The notes beneath the pieces were generated by a model. That model ran no database searches. It saw only the letters and a program-made list of their open reading frames with translations, and was not told the DNA's origin. DNA of 64,000 nt, taken from positions 167,546,491 to 167,610,490 of the forward strand of contig NC_134643.1 in assembly GCF_030463565.1 (NCBI RefSeq), given 5' to 3'. Shown piece by piece: positions 1 to 13,900 of the stretch. Each line of letters opens with the position of its first letter. The first letter of the stretch is position 1. This DNA comes from Pelecanus crispus (Eukaryota > Chordata > Aves > Pelecaniformes > Pelecanidae). Made by a program: the position numbers and the translations under genes.

Positions 1-2687
1 ACTGACTTTTTTTTTTTTCAGAGGGAGAGAAAACAAACAAGCCAGGCCAACATAAATAATTTCTTTAAAACATTGCAGATTCCTACATGGACACCAATTT
101 TAATATTGCTTAAATTACATAGGAAATGAACAACATGGCTTTACATTGGTTTAACCAAACTTGTTCAGAAAGTAACTTAGTGACAAAATTTTTTATATGT
201 GGACAAAGCCTATTTTTAAAATACTTTAAATAGAAGATGAATGCAGAACCTGATGAAATCTACATTTTCGTTTTTGTCCTAACTCCTGACCCCACTGAGA
301 GGAAGACCGAGCAATCCCTCTGCACATATTTGTGTACACATGTACATTTCAGCTGTCACTCCTTCTGAGTAAACTTATCTTTAAAGTGGCAGCATTTAGG
401 TAGGTAAGTTTCTGAAAGACACTGAACTATAATGTACTTTGGTTTATTCTGAGAAACAAAATATCACCCCAATATTTAAATGTCTGTTTGTCACATTCTA
501 GGTACAGAAAGGATGATAATTTGTATACTTAACCCTCAAAAGCGATAGTAATAATGGTAAGAAAATATTTGAGAAGGTTGGATTTCTTTTAAGAAAGAGC
601 TTATATTTCAAGGTACCACACACCCTAGTGTCCATTACACCTCCTTCATTGAATCACTAATGGGTAACTAGAATTTCCTGAAAATAGTCCACTAATTATT
701 TTTTCCACATTAAGTTGTCCTATGCAGAAAGGCCATTTCAATTAATATGAAGGTGTGTGCGGGGGCGTGAAGCCCAGACTGTTCCCAGTCCTTTTAATCT
801 AACCAAATTTCTTGCAGACAGACAGAAAGTCTTTCAAAGGAAGGTGTTTTGATCATCTCTGGGAGAAGAATGTAGACTTCAATTACCCGTCCAATTATCC
901 CAGCCAGGAAGGCAATACAATTGCTTAATTTTAGAGTAATAAGGGACTTTAAAGGTGTGCCTTCTCAGCTTTCACCCAGGATTGAGCTTTCCATTGTCCC
1001 TCTCTAGCAGATGAAGCTACGCACGATGGCAGTCACTATTTCTGAATAAAAACCATCTGGAGAAGAATTCAACATATGCTAAGTTCAGTGATTTCACACC
1101 TTTAGGTGATTTGTTTTCTTTCTTGAATATGCTCATCTCAATTTAAAAAAGGATGGGGTTTTTGTATATTTTAGCCACATATAGTTTACTAGGGTTAGAA
1201 CAAGATAAAGAAAAATAAGCAATATCCTGCAATAAACAGCAAATCGTATCAAATGACCAAGTTCTTGAAAATACCTGGAAAGAATACAGGGGTAAACTTT
1301 TTTCCCCCAAAATCCTATTTTCTTTCCTATGTTGAGTCTACAAAGTGGCAATTCATCCCAGATGCAACAACTTTGTAACCACAGGTTTTTTGCTTTGGTG
1401 TGTCCATATCAGGCCTAGAGATACACCAGTAAGCCCTGCAATACATGGCATGCACATCACCCTCCTTCCCTTTTCCTTACGTGCCAGAGCAATCTGGGCC
1501 TTTCAAGTTCAAGTATCCTGACCCCAGCTTCCCGTGTATTTTATTTGCCTTTTCAGAATACAGTTATATTGTAACTTCAGTAGGTAAAACTGAATTATGT
1601 GGATTTGTTTAATCAAAGAGTTACAAAAGTGGTTTGAAGCAGCAGCCAGGAGAAAACACCTTCCCATCATCAGATCAGACTACCATGATGCTTATCTTGA
1701 GCTTCTTGTGATATAATTTTTAGAACGTGTCTGCTATATAGTTCAGTAGTATGACTGAGGGTTCATATCATCTGCAAGTGCCAGTCTTCCCTTGAGAAAG
1801 GGCCCTGCTTTTAGTTAAACATTCACATTATGTGTCCTGTCTATAAACCATTACAGCTGCCCAGCAGTTGAACTCTGGGTAATTACAAATGTAACTGAGA
1901 GTGTAAATCAAAAAGATGGAAAGAACAGCAGCTCCAGTCCATCAGGAGGCTGTCCAAGGACTGCATTTGCTCACTATGGTTCCTGAAAACCACCCTTGCA
2001 CAGATGCAGAGCAAGTCCAGCAATCCTCCATTACGTGGTCAGTGCAGCATTTGAGGCACAGTGCCTGGTGGCAGCGGGACTATTTCCACAGTAACACCAG
2101 ACCTTTAAGTAAAAACTGGTACTTGGAGTGGTAATAGGAACAGCATTCCTTGCCAACAGTTGCTGACAGATTCATCTGATGGGTAGCAAGCATCTGACTT
2201 TGGTTGCTATGAAATCTGGTTACAGAGAGCACTAGAAATAAAAGGGTTACAAGAGGTTTGACTAAAAAACTGCTAGATGGTAAACAGGCTCATCAGAAAT
2301 TTGCAGCAGCTACATAAGACAGTGATACTTCGGTAAGCAACAGAAGCTACACAATCCCAGATGGAATGACTATAATGTATATAGTGCCAGACTAGAGGCA
2401 AGACTATTAGATATCCATTCACACAGTCCAGGCAAAATTATCATCTGATCCATAATGTTATCTTTGAAGGCAGCAAAGGGTTCTTCAAATCTAATACCAT
2501 CAAAATACAGCCACTCATTCACCACATCAACAGACAGCCTAGCTTCTCCACAATTTGAATCAAATTTGGGAATATTTGGATTGAGTGAAATTCCAGGACA
2601 TGCTGCCATGCCTGAATTTTATGGAACATCATTGAGGATCAAGGAGCAGAAGGCTATCTATTCTCATATGGTCAACCTGTAACAACT

Positions 2688-2889
2688 ACTGGAGAAGCAG
2701 ATGATATGAAGATAGCCTGCTGAGCATTCACAGCTTTTAATGTTAAGTGAGGCTGCAGATCCAAACTAGGGGAGACACAGAAGAGATGCCTATGAAGACT
2801 AATTAATGAAGTTTCTTTGCATTTGATATTTAACATTAAAACTCTGTGGACTCTCAGCAGGCTATCTTCATATCATCTGCTTCTCCAGT
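2688..2889. repeat. Inverted repeat with 37-bp perfect core
   Basis: Left arm 2688-2746 and right arm 2830-2889 are reverse complements. Bases 2688-2724 and 2853-2889 match perfectly over 37 bp. The outer part matches with a few substitutions and one indel, including a shared TTAACATTAAAA block. The spacer is about 83 bp. A RAP2A pre-mRNA carrying it would fold into a roughly 60-bp stem. The origin is unknown: a template-switch inverted duplication or a decayed foldback transposon would both fit. Confidence 0.9.
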
Positions 2890-4321
2890 TTCTTCCTAGG
2901 AAAGAGTCTATCATCCCTCAGACAACTATCTGTATGAGGATAGCCACCTAAACAGATTCTACTCCAAAGATAATCTTATAATCAGCTATAACCCGTGCAC
3001 AGAACTCCTTTTTTAGAGAAGGAACACATCTGAAGTACAAGAACTGTCAAGCCCATGCTGTGGGTGATATGATCATCAAGTCTGTGGTCTACTCAATACT
3101 CTGTACTAACAAGATCCATACAAAAGGATTCAGGAATCCACTGCTCAAAACTCAAGGAATGAAACTGACGTCAAAAAGCAGGAGGTAAAGAGAGGAAAAC
3201 ATTCTGATGGTAAATACTTCTGCGCCCGAATGCAAAACCGAGGTAGGTAAATATACTGGGACTCCAGAAGAATTTAGAGAACCACATCCAAGAGGCTGCT
3301 CCACAAAATTTCTGCCTACCCACTTAATTTCTTGACAGGCCACATCCATCCAAGTTTTTTGTCAAAACAAGGTAGCTGCCTGAAGGCCTACAGCTGCGCA
3401 AGCCCAGCTGAGCCATATATTGGAACCACAACAGGGTCACAATCTCTTGGGATTTACAGATGAGGCATGCAAGCAGTCAAGTCCCTCAAAAGGCCTAATT
3501 CACTAAACATTCCTCTGAATCTAGCAACACACCAATAGTAAGATACTCAATAACAAACACAACAGGTATCACTTCCACACAAAGCCACAGGAATAAAAGC
3601 AAGTAGTGGCGATGCTGTTTCTCGCATTTAATGCAGCAGTCAGCGATTACAGCACTGATCAAGGAGGTGGAAGACCTGCACTATACACCTTCTTTGGTCA
3701 TAGGAGTTTCACATCTGCTTTTCCCAGAAGACTGCCTTAACCACTAGGCTACCAGTGAAGTTGAGAAAACACTCTTCAATCTCCCTGTTGAAGATGAGCC
3801 ACTATGAAGGCAAATACAAACACACAAAGGCAAATTCGTAGATCCTGAGGGAACAACAACAACAGAAAAAGGTCAGGTGTACCAGCTGAAGAAAGATACT
3901 AGGGACTAAAACCCAGGGATTTCTCAGGACTGCTTATTCACTTAAGATAAAGAAGTTACTGAAAAAATGCAAAATCAATATTCCATACAGTGAATGGTTA
4001 CCAGCAGACTCCCCTAGTTGAAGTGACTACAATATTTCAGGAAAGGTCAGCTGTTGCTCCATGGTGACATAGCGGCTTCCATTTTTCTCCCATTCTTTTA
4101 GAATTTAAGTGTTTTGATGAGTGAGAGGGCCTGCCCCTCAAGAGGAAAGATTCTATATACATAAGGAGATAGTTCAAGTGGTTTGCTGCAACAGAACTAT
4201 ACACCTCAGAGCAAAATAGATTCCTAAAGAACTGACACAGAAAAGAAACACTAAGCTGTTTTGCAAGACCCATTTCTCATTTATTCTCAATGAAGTGAAA
4301 GAAAAGAGAAGGCTGACACTG

Positions 4322-4867
4322 TGTCGTGCTTTAACCTCAGTTGGCAACTAAGTACCACACAGCCGCTCGCTCACCCACCCCGCCTGCAGTGGGATGGGGG
4401 AGAGAACGGGGAAAAAACATAAAACCCATGGGTTGAGATAAAGACAGTTTAATAGGACAGAAAAGGAAGAGAAAATAATAATAATAAAAGAATATACAAG
4501 TGATGCACAATGCAATTCCTCAGCACCTGCTGACTGATGCCCAGCCAGTCCCCGAGCAGCAGCCACTGCCCCCTGGCCAACCTGCACGTCCCCCCCGCCC
4601 CAGTTTCTATACTGAGCATGACATCATATGGTATGCAATAGCCCTTTGGTCAGTTCGGGTCAGCTGTCCAGGCTGTGCCCCCTCCCAGCTTCTTGTGCAC
4701 CTGGCAGAGCATGGGAAGCTGAAAAGTCCTTGACTAGAGTCAGCACTGCTTAGCAACAACTAAACCATCAATGTGTTATCAGCATTCTTCTCATACTAAA
4801 TCCAAAACACAGCACTGTGCCTGCTACTAGGGGGAAAATTAACTCTATCCCAGCTGAAACCAGGACA
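4322..4867 (-). mobile_element. Solo LTR of an ERVL-like endogenous retrovirus, degraded copy
   Basis: This is a 546-bp solo LTR in RAP2A intron 1, flanked by perfect 5-bp target duplications CACTG at 4317-4321 and 4868-4872. It starts TGTC and ends GACA in inverted form. It is homologous end to end with the LTR at 51996-52564: both share the GTTGAGATAA, ATGCACAATGCAATT and GAAAAGTCCTTGACTAG blocks and the TTAACTCTATCCCAGC end. The sense strand is minus, the same as the host gene. A minus-strand ATTAAA is retained (4448-4453 on plus). The CRE-like site is mutated to TGACATCA and the TATA region is decayed. A 5-bp duplication is typical of ERVL; the class is inferred. No internal retroviral genes are present. 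Confidence 0.9.
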
Positions 4868-7800
4868 CACTGGGGGGAAAAAAAAAAACCAACCAAAAAA
4901 CCAAACCCTCAGCAAAAAGCCCACACATCTCCTCCAGTGCATTGCATGTTCAGAAGATCAGTGCCAGGATTCCCTGCTTTGGACAGCATCCTGCACATTT
5001 GGTACAAAAACAAAACCAACTTCTCCTATGCCCAAACACCCCACTTTATACTAAGGAGGTTTATCTGTTAAAGAACCCAAGCAAATTAAACAGATTTAAG
5101 TGGTACTACATTGACTGCCCCTCTCCTTCCAAACCTAACACCACACCCAAACAGAGGAAAGCAATGGAAGAATTAATTCCAAATTACTGCTTGGATGTTG
5201 ATTGTGGACCGCAGTGTTAACCCAGCAGAAGGTGACTCATGCTTCTCTCTTCCAGGCATTGTAGGGAGTAACCTGCATGTCAGCTACCAAGAATCTAACT
5301 GCTTCTGAGACTAGCACAGCAGATGCCTTAAGCAGCGAGATGGAGAGCCTGGATTTGATCGGAGACCGAGAAGCACTCAGATTAGTTAGATTTTTTTCTT
5401 TTTTTTTTTTGCGGGGGGCGGGGTCTGGGTGGGGGCACATAACACTGGGGCACATATGAAAGGCATCTGATAAATTGCTCCAGAAGAAATAGTTAATGGT
5501 GATCATCATCTGCCCTCCAAATTATTTTCAAAAAGAAATTGAGTTCCTAAAGTTAAAAAAACCCCACCACTAAACCACAAAAACCCACCATTTGACTCGT
5601 TTTCAGCAGAATTAATCACAGCAGAAGAGGGGCAAATTTTGAACCTGCAGATAGATTACTACTAGGAAAACCCTTTACAACATCAAGTCCTTTTGGCTGT
5701 AGAAAGTAATCCACAGACTGAAAACATACCTTCTTAAAAACAGTGTACAAATAGCAGTATACAAATAAGGACACACACGCATCCAGGATTCTGCATCATG
5801 GCCAAATGTAATTAAATGCAGAGGTGAGTGAAAAGAAAAAAAGCCACCCAGATTCCAGGCGCCCCCCCCCCCCCATTTATAACTTCTCGAGAAAATGGTA
5901 TAAAACCCAAACATTTCATATTCATCATTTTGTTCTGACAAAAACAATGAGCTTCTAAAATTTAAAAATGAAACTGAAAACATGGCAAGGAAATTTCAAA
6001 AGAAAAGCAGTTCTTGAGGAAAGACTTAATTTATGCATTTCTAGATAGGTCTTATAAAGTTCATAGTTTTTCAAAAGAAAAAAGCATTACAATTATTTGC
6101 ACATTTATGAAACATTTCAGGTAAGAATTTTTACAGCAGCTAAAAAGATGTTATAGAAATGTGGGAAACTGCAACCAGATCTAATCAGATAAAGTAGGTT
6201 GATCAGTCCTGGCTTATCCTCTATACTGCAAAATGTATTAGGAGTAAGAGGGCAAACAGTACATTCTCCTACCAAAACTTGCTCATCACAGGAAGTGCAC
6301 ATATAACCCAGAGGCGATCTATGTGGCTATTTCTTGAAAGCATCTTTTTTTTTTTTTGCAATTAATCAGAAATCCAAGACCAAATCTCTTCTTCACAACA
6401 TTCAGGGCACAAGTTCAGTGTCCTTATCCAATTCATTTCCAGTTCAAATTAAACTGTAGTTGAATTTATACTCACATGGGAACCTCAAACACTATTGATT
6501 TTTAGTTAAGGTGGCTACCTGTTAACCACAACAATAATGGGAAGTCACCAAGCCACTCTATAAAGTAAGAGTTATATTTTATCTTACCCCAGACCACTAC
6601 CCTACTATATTCTAATATTTTAAAATGCTTTAACGTCTGCCTCATTACCCTGAGTTTTTGCAGAAGATAATAACAATATTTTAAAAGACATTAAATCTCT
6701 ATCTACATGACACAAGCAATGTTTCAAAACAAGCTAATCAACTCTAAAAACACCCCTGTTTTTGTTCTTCACCTGATCTTTCACCTAGTCTAGGCCTAAT
6801 CAAGACAAGAATTAAAACATTGTCACCATTGCATTTGTAAGGAGTACAGCACCAACTAATTGAGCTAGCCCCATGACACTAATGTTGAGAAAGGATAATG
6901 TAGTCATATCACACCTTTAATTCTCTTGTCTAGACTAGGATTTAAGGCAACGCAGCTGCTAAAATGCAACCCATTGACAAAGTGTTGGAGTTGCACTCAT
7001 CATTATAAACTGTACCTAGAGTATACTGTTTGCCTTAGTGCAGCAAAAACTAAATACTAGTCCTGTATTGGAAACCTTTAGGGAAAAAAAAACCCACAAC
7101 AAACCAAACAAAAAAACAGACAAGCAGGAAGCTAATGAATAAGAGAATATGAAGAAGCAGATAGCTATAATTCTTGTTACCTTAACAATCACATAAATCT
7201 TTGTACAAGTCACTACGTGCCAGGATAATTTAGCACTGCAGTCCCAATTGCTTCCCTATTCTCTCTCAAAACGTTATCATCACATACCACCTACACAATT
7301 TACAAGGAGAAAAAAAAGGAAAAAAAAAAAAAGATAGGTGTTTGAGCAACACTTGCAATATTTCAGAAATGAAATAACCAGTAACCACAGGTTTGTTCTT
7401 AGGTGCAAAAAATAAAAGTCTGACAGTGAATTATTAAGGGGCAAACTAGAAAAGGAATGGATTTAATGATTTTGGGGAGAGTCACCCACTCAGACATTTC
7501 AAATTTTATTCATCTAAAAACTTTCAATCACCAACGAATGTCTATATTTGAGATTTCAGTCCAAAAAGTATGCCTGCTAACATAAGAGTTTTAACTAAAA
7601 ATACTGCTACCCAGAATGTTTTATGTATGACCAAACAACAAAATTTGTTTCTATCCACATACTATCCAACTGAAGAGTAGAAAATCATGGTTATTTTGAA
7701 AGAAAAGATGCAAGTTACTGCCAACTGTGTTGGCTATAAAAAACAGTATTTAAAGAATTATTGTCCTCTAGGCAAAACAGAAATCCAAAGGCAAAACAGA

Positions 7801-8411
7801 AATTCTAATGAGCAATGATTTTTTTTTTGATAAAATTTTCCAAATATTCATTGCAAAAATCTGTGTCAAAACAGCTTAATGAATAGCAAGATAGAAAACA
7901 TTCAACCCCAAGCATTAATGCTATATGATTGTACTAAACCATGAAAGCCATTAGAGTCACTGTTATATTTGGTCTTTAACACATTAAATAGCATTTTTAC
8001 AACACAGACACAATCAAGCAACACTGCGCAACTGAAAACAAATTTAAGAAGTCTTGCCACAAACTATTCTACTATTTGACAATTGTAGCTATCCATATGT
8101 ATTCACACACCTCTATAACAACATGAGGTATAGCAGCAATTAAGACCTGAAAAGACAAGATGATGCTAAGCGATACAGGCACCATAAAAAAGATATGCTA
8201 TGCTCTAAACTAGCACAATCTAAACTAAACATGCATACAAACGGAGCTTGCCTACCTGGCTTTTTCAATAAGTCCAAAGAACACCTAAAAAGCAGGAGGG
8301 GATAAAAAGATTTATTTTCAGTGCCCACATATGGAAGTTACAATGTCACTTTACCTTACAAAGAAAAATAAATAAATCTTGGAAAGGAATACCTATTGAA
8401 TTATCGGGGCT

Positions 8412-8431
8412 GGGGGGGGGGGGGGGGGGGG
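8412..8431 (+). repeat. Homopolymer G run (20 G)
   Basis: Twenty consecutive G on the plus strand, so C in the RAP2A pre-mRNA. It can form a quadruplex on the template strand. The exact length is uncertain because long G runs are assembly-prone. Confidence 0.85.
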
Positions 8432-10935
8432 AGCAGCAAAAAAACCCCACCCCAAACAAACCCCAAAAAATCCATTACAAGACTCTGGTTATAATCATTG
8501 TCTCAAATTTTCATGGTTTCCACAGAAAGTAACTCAAAGTATTTCAGATTATCAAGAAAGTGAGAGTGGTGGGGGAAGAGTCAATAGAACTCTGCAAGTA
8601 CGGAATTTAATTCAAAAGCTTCTACAGGAAAACATTAAAGGTAATATGTTCTGAAGATGCATAAGCACCTTGAAATATTCGAGTTTAAGACTAAGCCAAG
8701 CAACTTTAAAATAATCTTCTATAGCCTAAAATTGCACGCTGTCAGAGACACTTTTTAGAGGTTTGTCTATGTATGAATTCCCTGCTTAAATCAAGAAACC
8801 TGTAATTTTTGTCTGACAGAATTAGTTCATTAATTTAAAATTAAAACAGAGGTAGATTCACTTAAAAAAAAAAAAAAAGAAAAAAGATCTAAACTCTTTA
8901 GAGCCAGAAAGAAGTGTTATAAAGTTATTTTAAAAGCATGAGAACACAAAGAGAAACTAAAAATCTGAGTTTAAAGCTAAATAAAGTTTACAGTAATGTC
9001 CTATATCCTGCAAACTTGTACTCTTTCTGTTATAGACACTTTCTAGGGGACGGTGTACATATCAGCTCCCCAATAAGACCTAGGAGATCACCATACAGCT
9101 GAAGGCTCTGATGTTAAATACAGGGTCAATTTGATATGACTGACTACTTGTATTTACCACTTTATATCTCTACAGATGCTTTAAATACTTGCATTTCCTT
9201 CTTGTAAATCAATAACGTTCTCACCTGAGAAACAGCTCTCCATAGGTGTCCCTTTAAAGAGGTCAGTAAAGCTCATCTGTTGCACTTAAAATATTTAACA
9301 CAATGGCCGATATCTGCACCATGTCAGAATTCCGTTCAGGTTCCTACATTTTCTTAGAAATATGTACTAGTGTTTGATTGGATTTAAAATCCATTAATCT
9401 GTTCTTGCAATAAGTGCTAAGTTTTATCTGATGGGTGCACAAGAGTAGCTGGCAGCTTGGCCGGGCATCCTGTGTAGGATGGGGGCCATGCTTAATACCT
9501 GCCCTGCCTTTTGCACGTAAAGATGAGTACTGTAATCAATCCACTACATTGAGATTATTTCAAGAAAAAAAAAAAACCCTCTTGCTAAAAAAGATTTCAG
9601 GATTTCAGTCTGTTCTTATTTCTAAGATCTCCACATGGCTAGCACCTATGAAAGTCCCTAAATACTTGTCAACCTTTTGCATACAGTACTTCAGAAGGAA
9701 CAGTATTTTCCAAGTTTCACTTCTGAACACTAAGGTAATTCTTCCTGGAAGGTTAGACCCACTTTTGTGGTTGAATGTGTTGTAGCAGTGTTTATGAAGA
9801 ATTCTCTAAGTAGTTCTCAAAATTAGAAAAAGACTTTCTTTAAAAAAAGATGATAAATACATAGAAATTCGGAAAACTGGTAAATTCAACCTTGCTTAAA
9901 GAATACTTATTGCAGTGAAGAGTGAAAGAACAAACTAAACTATTTAATCTCCTCAAAACTCTATATTTACTGACAGTCATCTCTATGATCATATTATCTA
10001 GTTTTAATAAGGATCTGGGCCCCAATGTGCTAAATGGTCTTTGAATAAAAACCATACTTAGTTTTCACAATACTTGGAAAGCAACATTTTCAAACTAGAC
10101 ATTTGAGCAATTTGTAATTTCAAGTATAGTTTTTCAGACTTAATCACCATTAAGTCACTAAATACATCAATTATCATCGACTCAGGATGCTGATTTCACA
10201 ATTAATAAATTTCAATAATTACATCTCTTGTATGTTTTAAATTACCACAGAGAATCCCTAGACTGGGAGGCAGACTTCCATCCTGATGATAAACACTACC
10301 ACAAAGAACACTCTCAACTTGGAGACACATTTCTGTGATATTTCACAGCAACATACCTAGATCATTTCGTCTGAATTTTCAGCCAATCTAAATTAATAAA
10401 TTTTCCGGTCTTTGCTTCCTAGAGAAAAAGCAATAGATTAATGAAAAGGTTTTTTTCACTACTTGAAAGAAACCATTTCTCAGAAATACTATTTTAAGTA
10501 GAATCTGTTAGATTCTCCAAAACATGAAGACAACAGTCCTGTCTTTAAAGCACTGCTCAGACATCTAAAGAAACTATTGCAAGTGAAGAACTCTGAATTA
10601 ACTTTGTGAGTTCTTTTTTTATTTCTGTGCTTTAGTTTTCTGCTTGAATGGAACTAACAAAACTTTTTCTATTTCATGGGTTTCTACTAAAAATATTTAT
10701 ACTAAAGTCTGTAGGACAGATTGAGAAATTACATCATTGAAGGCTACATAAGCACTTAGAATACATACCCAACGAGGTTTAAACATACCTTCATGGGACA
10801 AAGACATTGGGAAAGTAATTTACCATATTCTGAATTTTAATTTTGGAGATATCACCAGATTCTTTTCAGAGAGTTTTCTAATCACACAAAAGACAAACAC
10901 AAAAAGTGTTACAAGTTACCTAACTCCTTTTTCCA

Positions 10936-10936
<1 letters not shown>

Positions 10937-10967
<31 letters not shown>
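10937..10967 (+). repeat. Homopolymer A run (31 A)
   Basis: Thirty-one consecutive A on the plus strand. No retroposed body or target duplication is evident upstream, so I do not call it the tail of a processed copy. Confidence 0.85.
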
Positions 10968-10969
<2 letters not shown>

Positions 10970-13900
10970 ACACTGCTTAATCTGCAGACTCACTACTTAT
11001 TTCTAAACCTTGATATCTAACTGGAATGTACCACTTTAAATCCGTTCCATTTGACAGCTTCTTTTCTTACTTCACTGCAGACCTTCGCTGGCATGGGCCC
11101 CACTTATCCAGTTTAGTCTTGCTCTCATAAATAAAGGGTTTATCCAGAAAACAGCTCATTCTGAAACTACAGGGAATTCTGTCTGCAACATAAAAAACAG
11201 ACAGGTCTTTGCTGCCAAGCTTGCAAATCCATTTTGGAGGGAAAGAAGGTCTCAGAGTGGCAGCACCTACAAATGCACAGATAACATATTTTGTGCAATA
11301 TCTCACCAGGAGGCAGTAAGGCAGCAGTTGAGTCCCTTTCTCCTTGTATACAGAAAGTAAGGGGTATCCTTCAAAGCTACCACATGAAAAATATTATCCT
11401 TATGTACGCTGCATCCTCCCAACACTACAAGCCCTAAGCATTTGCAAGAATCAGAAGAAACAAGGCTTAATGGACATATTTGGCACAAGTGGGATCCAGA
11501 AACCGGTACTAGGTGCCTGAAATGCTAAGCTCATGGGGTTGGAACAACACATTTCAGGTAAGCAGTCAATTGTACAGTGAATAGGAGCTCCCAAACTGTT
11601 TACGTAGCTATCATCAGTGGTAACACCTGCAAACAAGCATGGAGGCACTCTCAAGTTCCTAAATCCAGAGACCAACCTTATACATATGGCCTCATTCTGC
11701 ACAACCCCCCACCCTACATTAGAACACAACCCCTCTGTCCTCCTACCTTCCGATGACACTCCTTATCCAGCAAAATAAGGCATCCACAGCTTCACTCTCC
11801 TAGGGCACATCCCCTTTCATCAGTGTTCTGCCCCCCCACACCCCATACAGATACTAAAGCACACGTTCCAGATAAGCAAGGCTAGTTGCAGGCACTGCAA
11901 GAACAGCTGATTGCAGACGTGATTGCTTGGTACAACACAAGCTACAGCCAAGCCACTCCTTGGGTAGAAACTATTGTAAGACACAGCATCTGGAGGAAGA
12001 AGAACAGCAGCTGTGATTTTGCACCACCAAGATCCTTCATCCAATGCTGGCAGCATGCTGCACAGTGGGAAACTCCGGCCCAGTGTACAGTGAGCACGTC
12101 TGAAACCTTTTCCTTCTCCTCATCCTATGCCTAGGCAGAACTGCTGGGGGTGCACCCGTCCACTCGGAACCGATAGGGCTCCCTTCCTGAAGGTAAAGCA
12201 CCCTAACTCATTCTTACAAACATCTAGACAAAAATATTTTATTTCCTTCAAAAAGAAGAATACGGTTTACCTTTAAACAGTTTCCCAGGAAAGAACTTTA
12301 ATTACCTGTTTAAAAGCTATGGAGGCATCCTCCACTCTTCTTAAGCTGTGCACCATGCCTGAAAGGGATGCAAGGCTCCCACACTGCACAGTGCACAAGG
12401 AAGCTTGACTTCGGAGTTTTGCCATTAGGAGTCTTCTCTGCAGACTGGAAGACCTGGATTTCGGTCCTGTTTCTAAGTCTATTTATGCATTTTTTAATAT
12501 TAAATAGTCATTTAATGAGAACAGAAACTATAGTGGCAAGAGTGATCTCAACCTCTTCTAATCACTAGCTTCAGAGTTAAGTAAAGGTCCACTTGTTTCC
12601 TCTCTTTCATTCACGAATATGTCATTCATTCCTATAAAGTAACTCAACTTCATCAGGTGGAGTGAAGGACTGCCCGAGCTTAGTTTGGCCTGGTATGTGG
12701 TGGTTAAGACCAGGGAGGCAGAGGACCCAAGCGTGCATCTCTTAACATGAAGAGGGAATTGCACCTGGCTTTTCTACTTCTTGGGAGAGTAATTTTAATT
12801 ACTCTATAATTATATGGTAACACAGGGATTCTTTCATCAAAAAAAAAAAAAGCGCAAGGGTAACATGTAAAATGCAGAGATACCTACCAGTTAGAGACCT
12901 GGCCAATTGGTTTTCAGGTACAATGAAAGTTCAGAGATTTTTAGATCAAGATTTTTAGTTTTAGTTTGGTTTTGTATCAATATAAGTATACAGTTGTAAT
13001 TTTCAGGTACACCTCATCGCAAATCCCTGAGTAAACAGGACTATGATTATTTGTCTCTCAACGTGGATTAAATGCATTTGTGCAACTGTAAATTATAATT
13101 TAGAAGTCCTTGTCCAGATACATACTATATCTGTAAATTTACGCATTCTTCCAGTTTAACTGGTAAAAAGGATGCAAGCTTAAGTCAACAGCACATTAGG
13201 TCTTACACTGCCTGCGAACTTAGGTCAAGTTCCAAAGCGTACCACCACCACCACCCCACCCCCCCCCCAAATATGAGGTAAGTTGACAAGGAAAGATCTG
13301 GTACACTTGCTGAAGCTACATCTTTTTAATATTGCAAGTCAACAGCACATCCCTTTCAACTACAACTCAGTTAAAATTTTCAGGATTTCAGCTGCTTTTA
13401 GATTACTTTGCATAAGTGAAATTCAGGATTAGAACTTGCTCTATGTCTTTCACAAAGTACCTAATCAAAAGCCAAAACTAGAAGTCTTGCAGTAAGAAAG
13501 ATGGCAGAAACAAAATAAGAGCAGCATTTAGATCCACTCTGAGCAGTGCTGAGTCAATGTAACTATGGAAGTACAACTTGCTTCCTATTCCGCTTCACCT
13601 ACCTACAGCTTGTCAGCTGGGGTCTGAACGCAGACGCTCCATTGTAAGGCGCAATGCAAGCTGCAAAAGCAACAGCTAGGCATTCGGAAACTAAATGAAT
13701 TTGTATCACTGATTAAACACAGGAAAACCAAAAGCATTTATTAATAAAAAGTCCACTCTAACTACTCAAGAACTGTTCAACTACAAGGTATGCGTGAACA
13801 ATAAGGATTGCAAGGATGTGGAAAATGCGTTTTCCATAACAGATTCCAAATAACTTCATTACATTGGTCTTTAGAAATCCCCAGTGAAAAAGTTAGGACA

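Noticed and set aside
2370..3350. Short frames around 2.4-3.3 kb as a processed pseudogene
   Set aside because: They look protein-like in places but I could not match them to any family; left unassigned apart from the inverted repeat.
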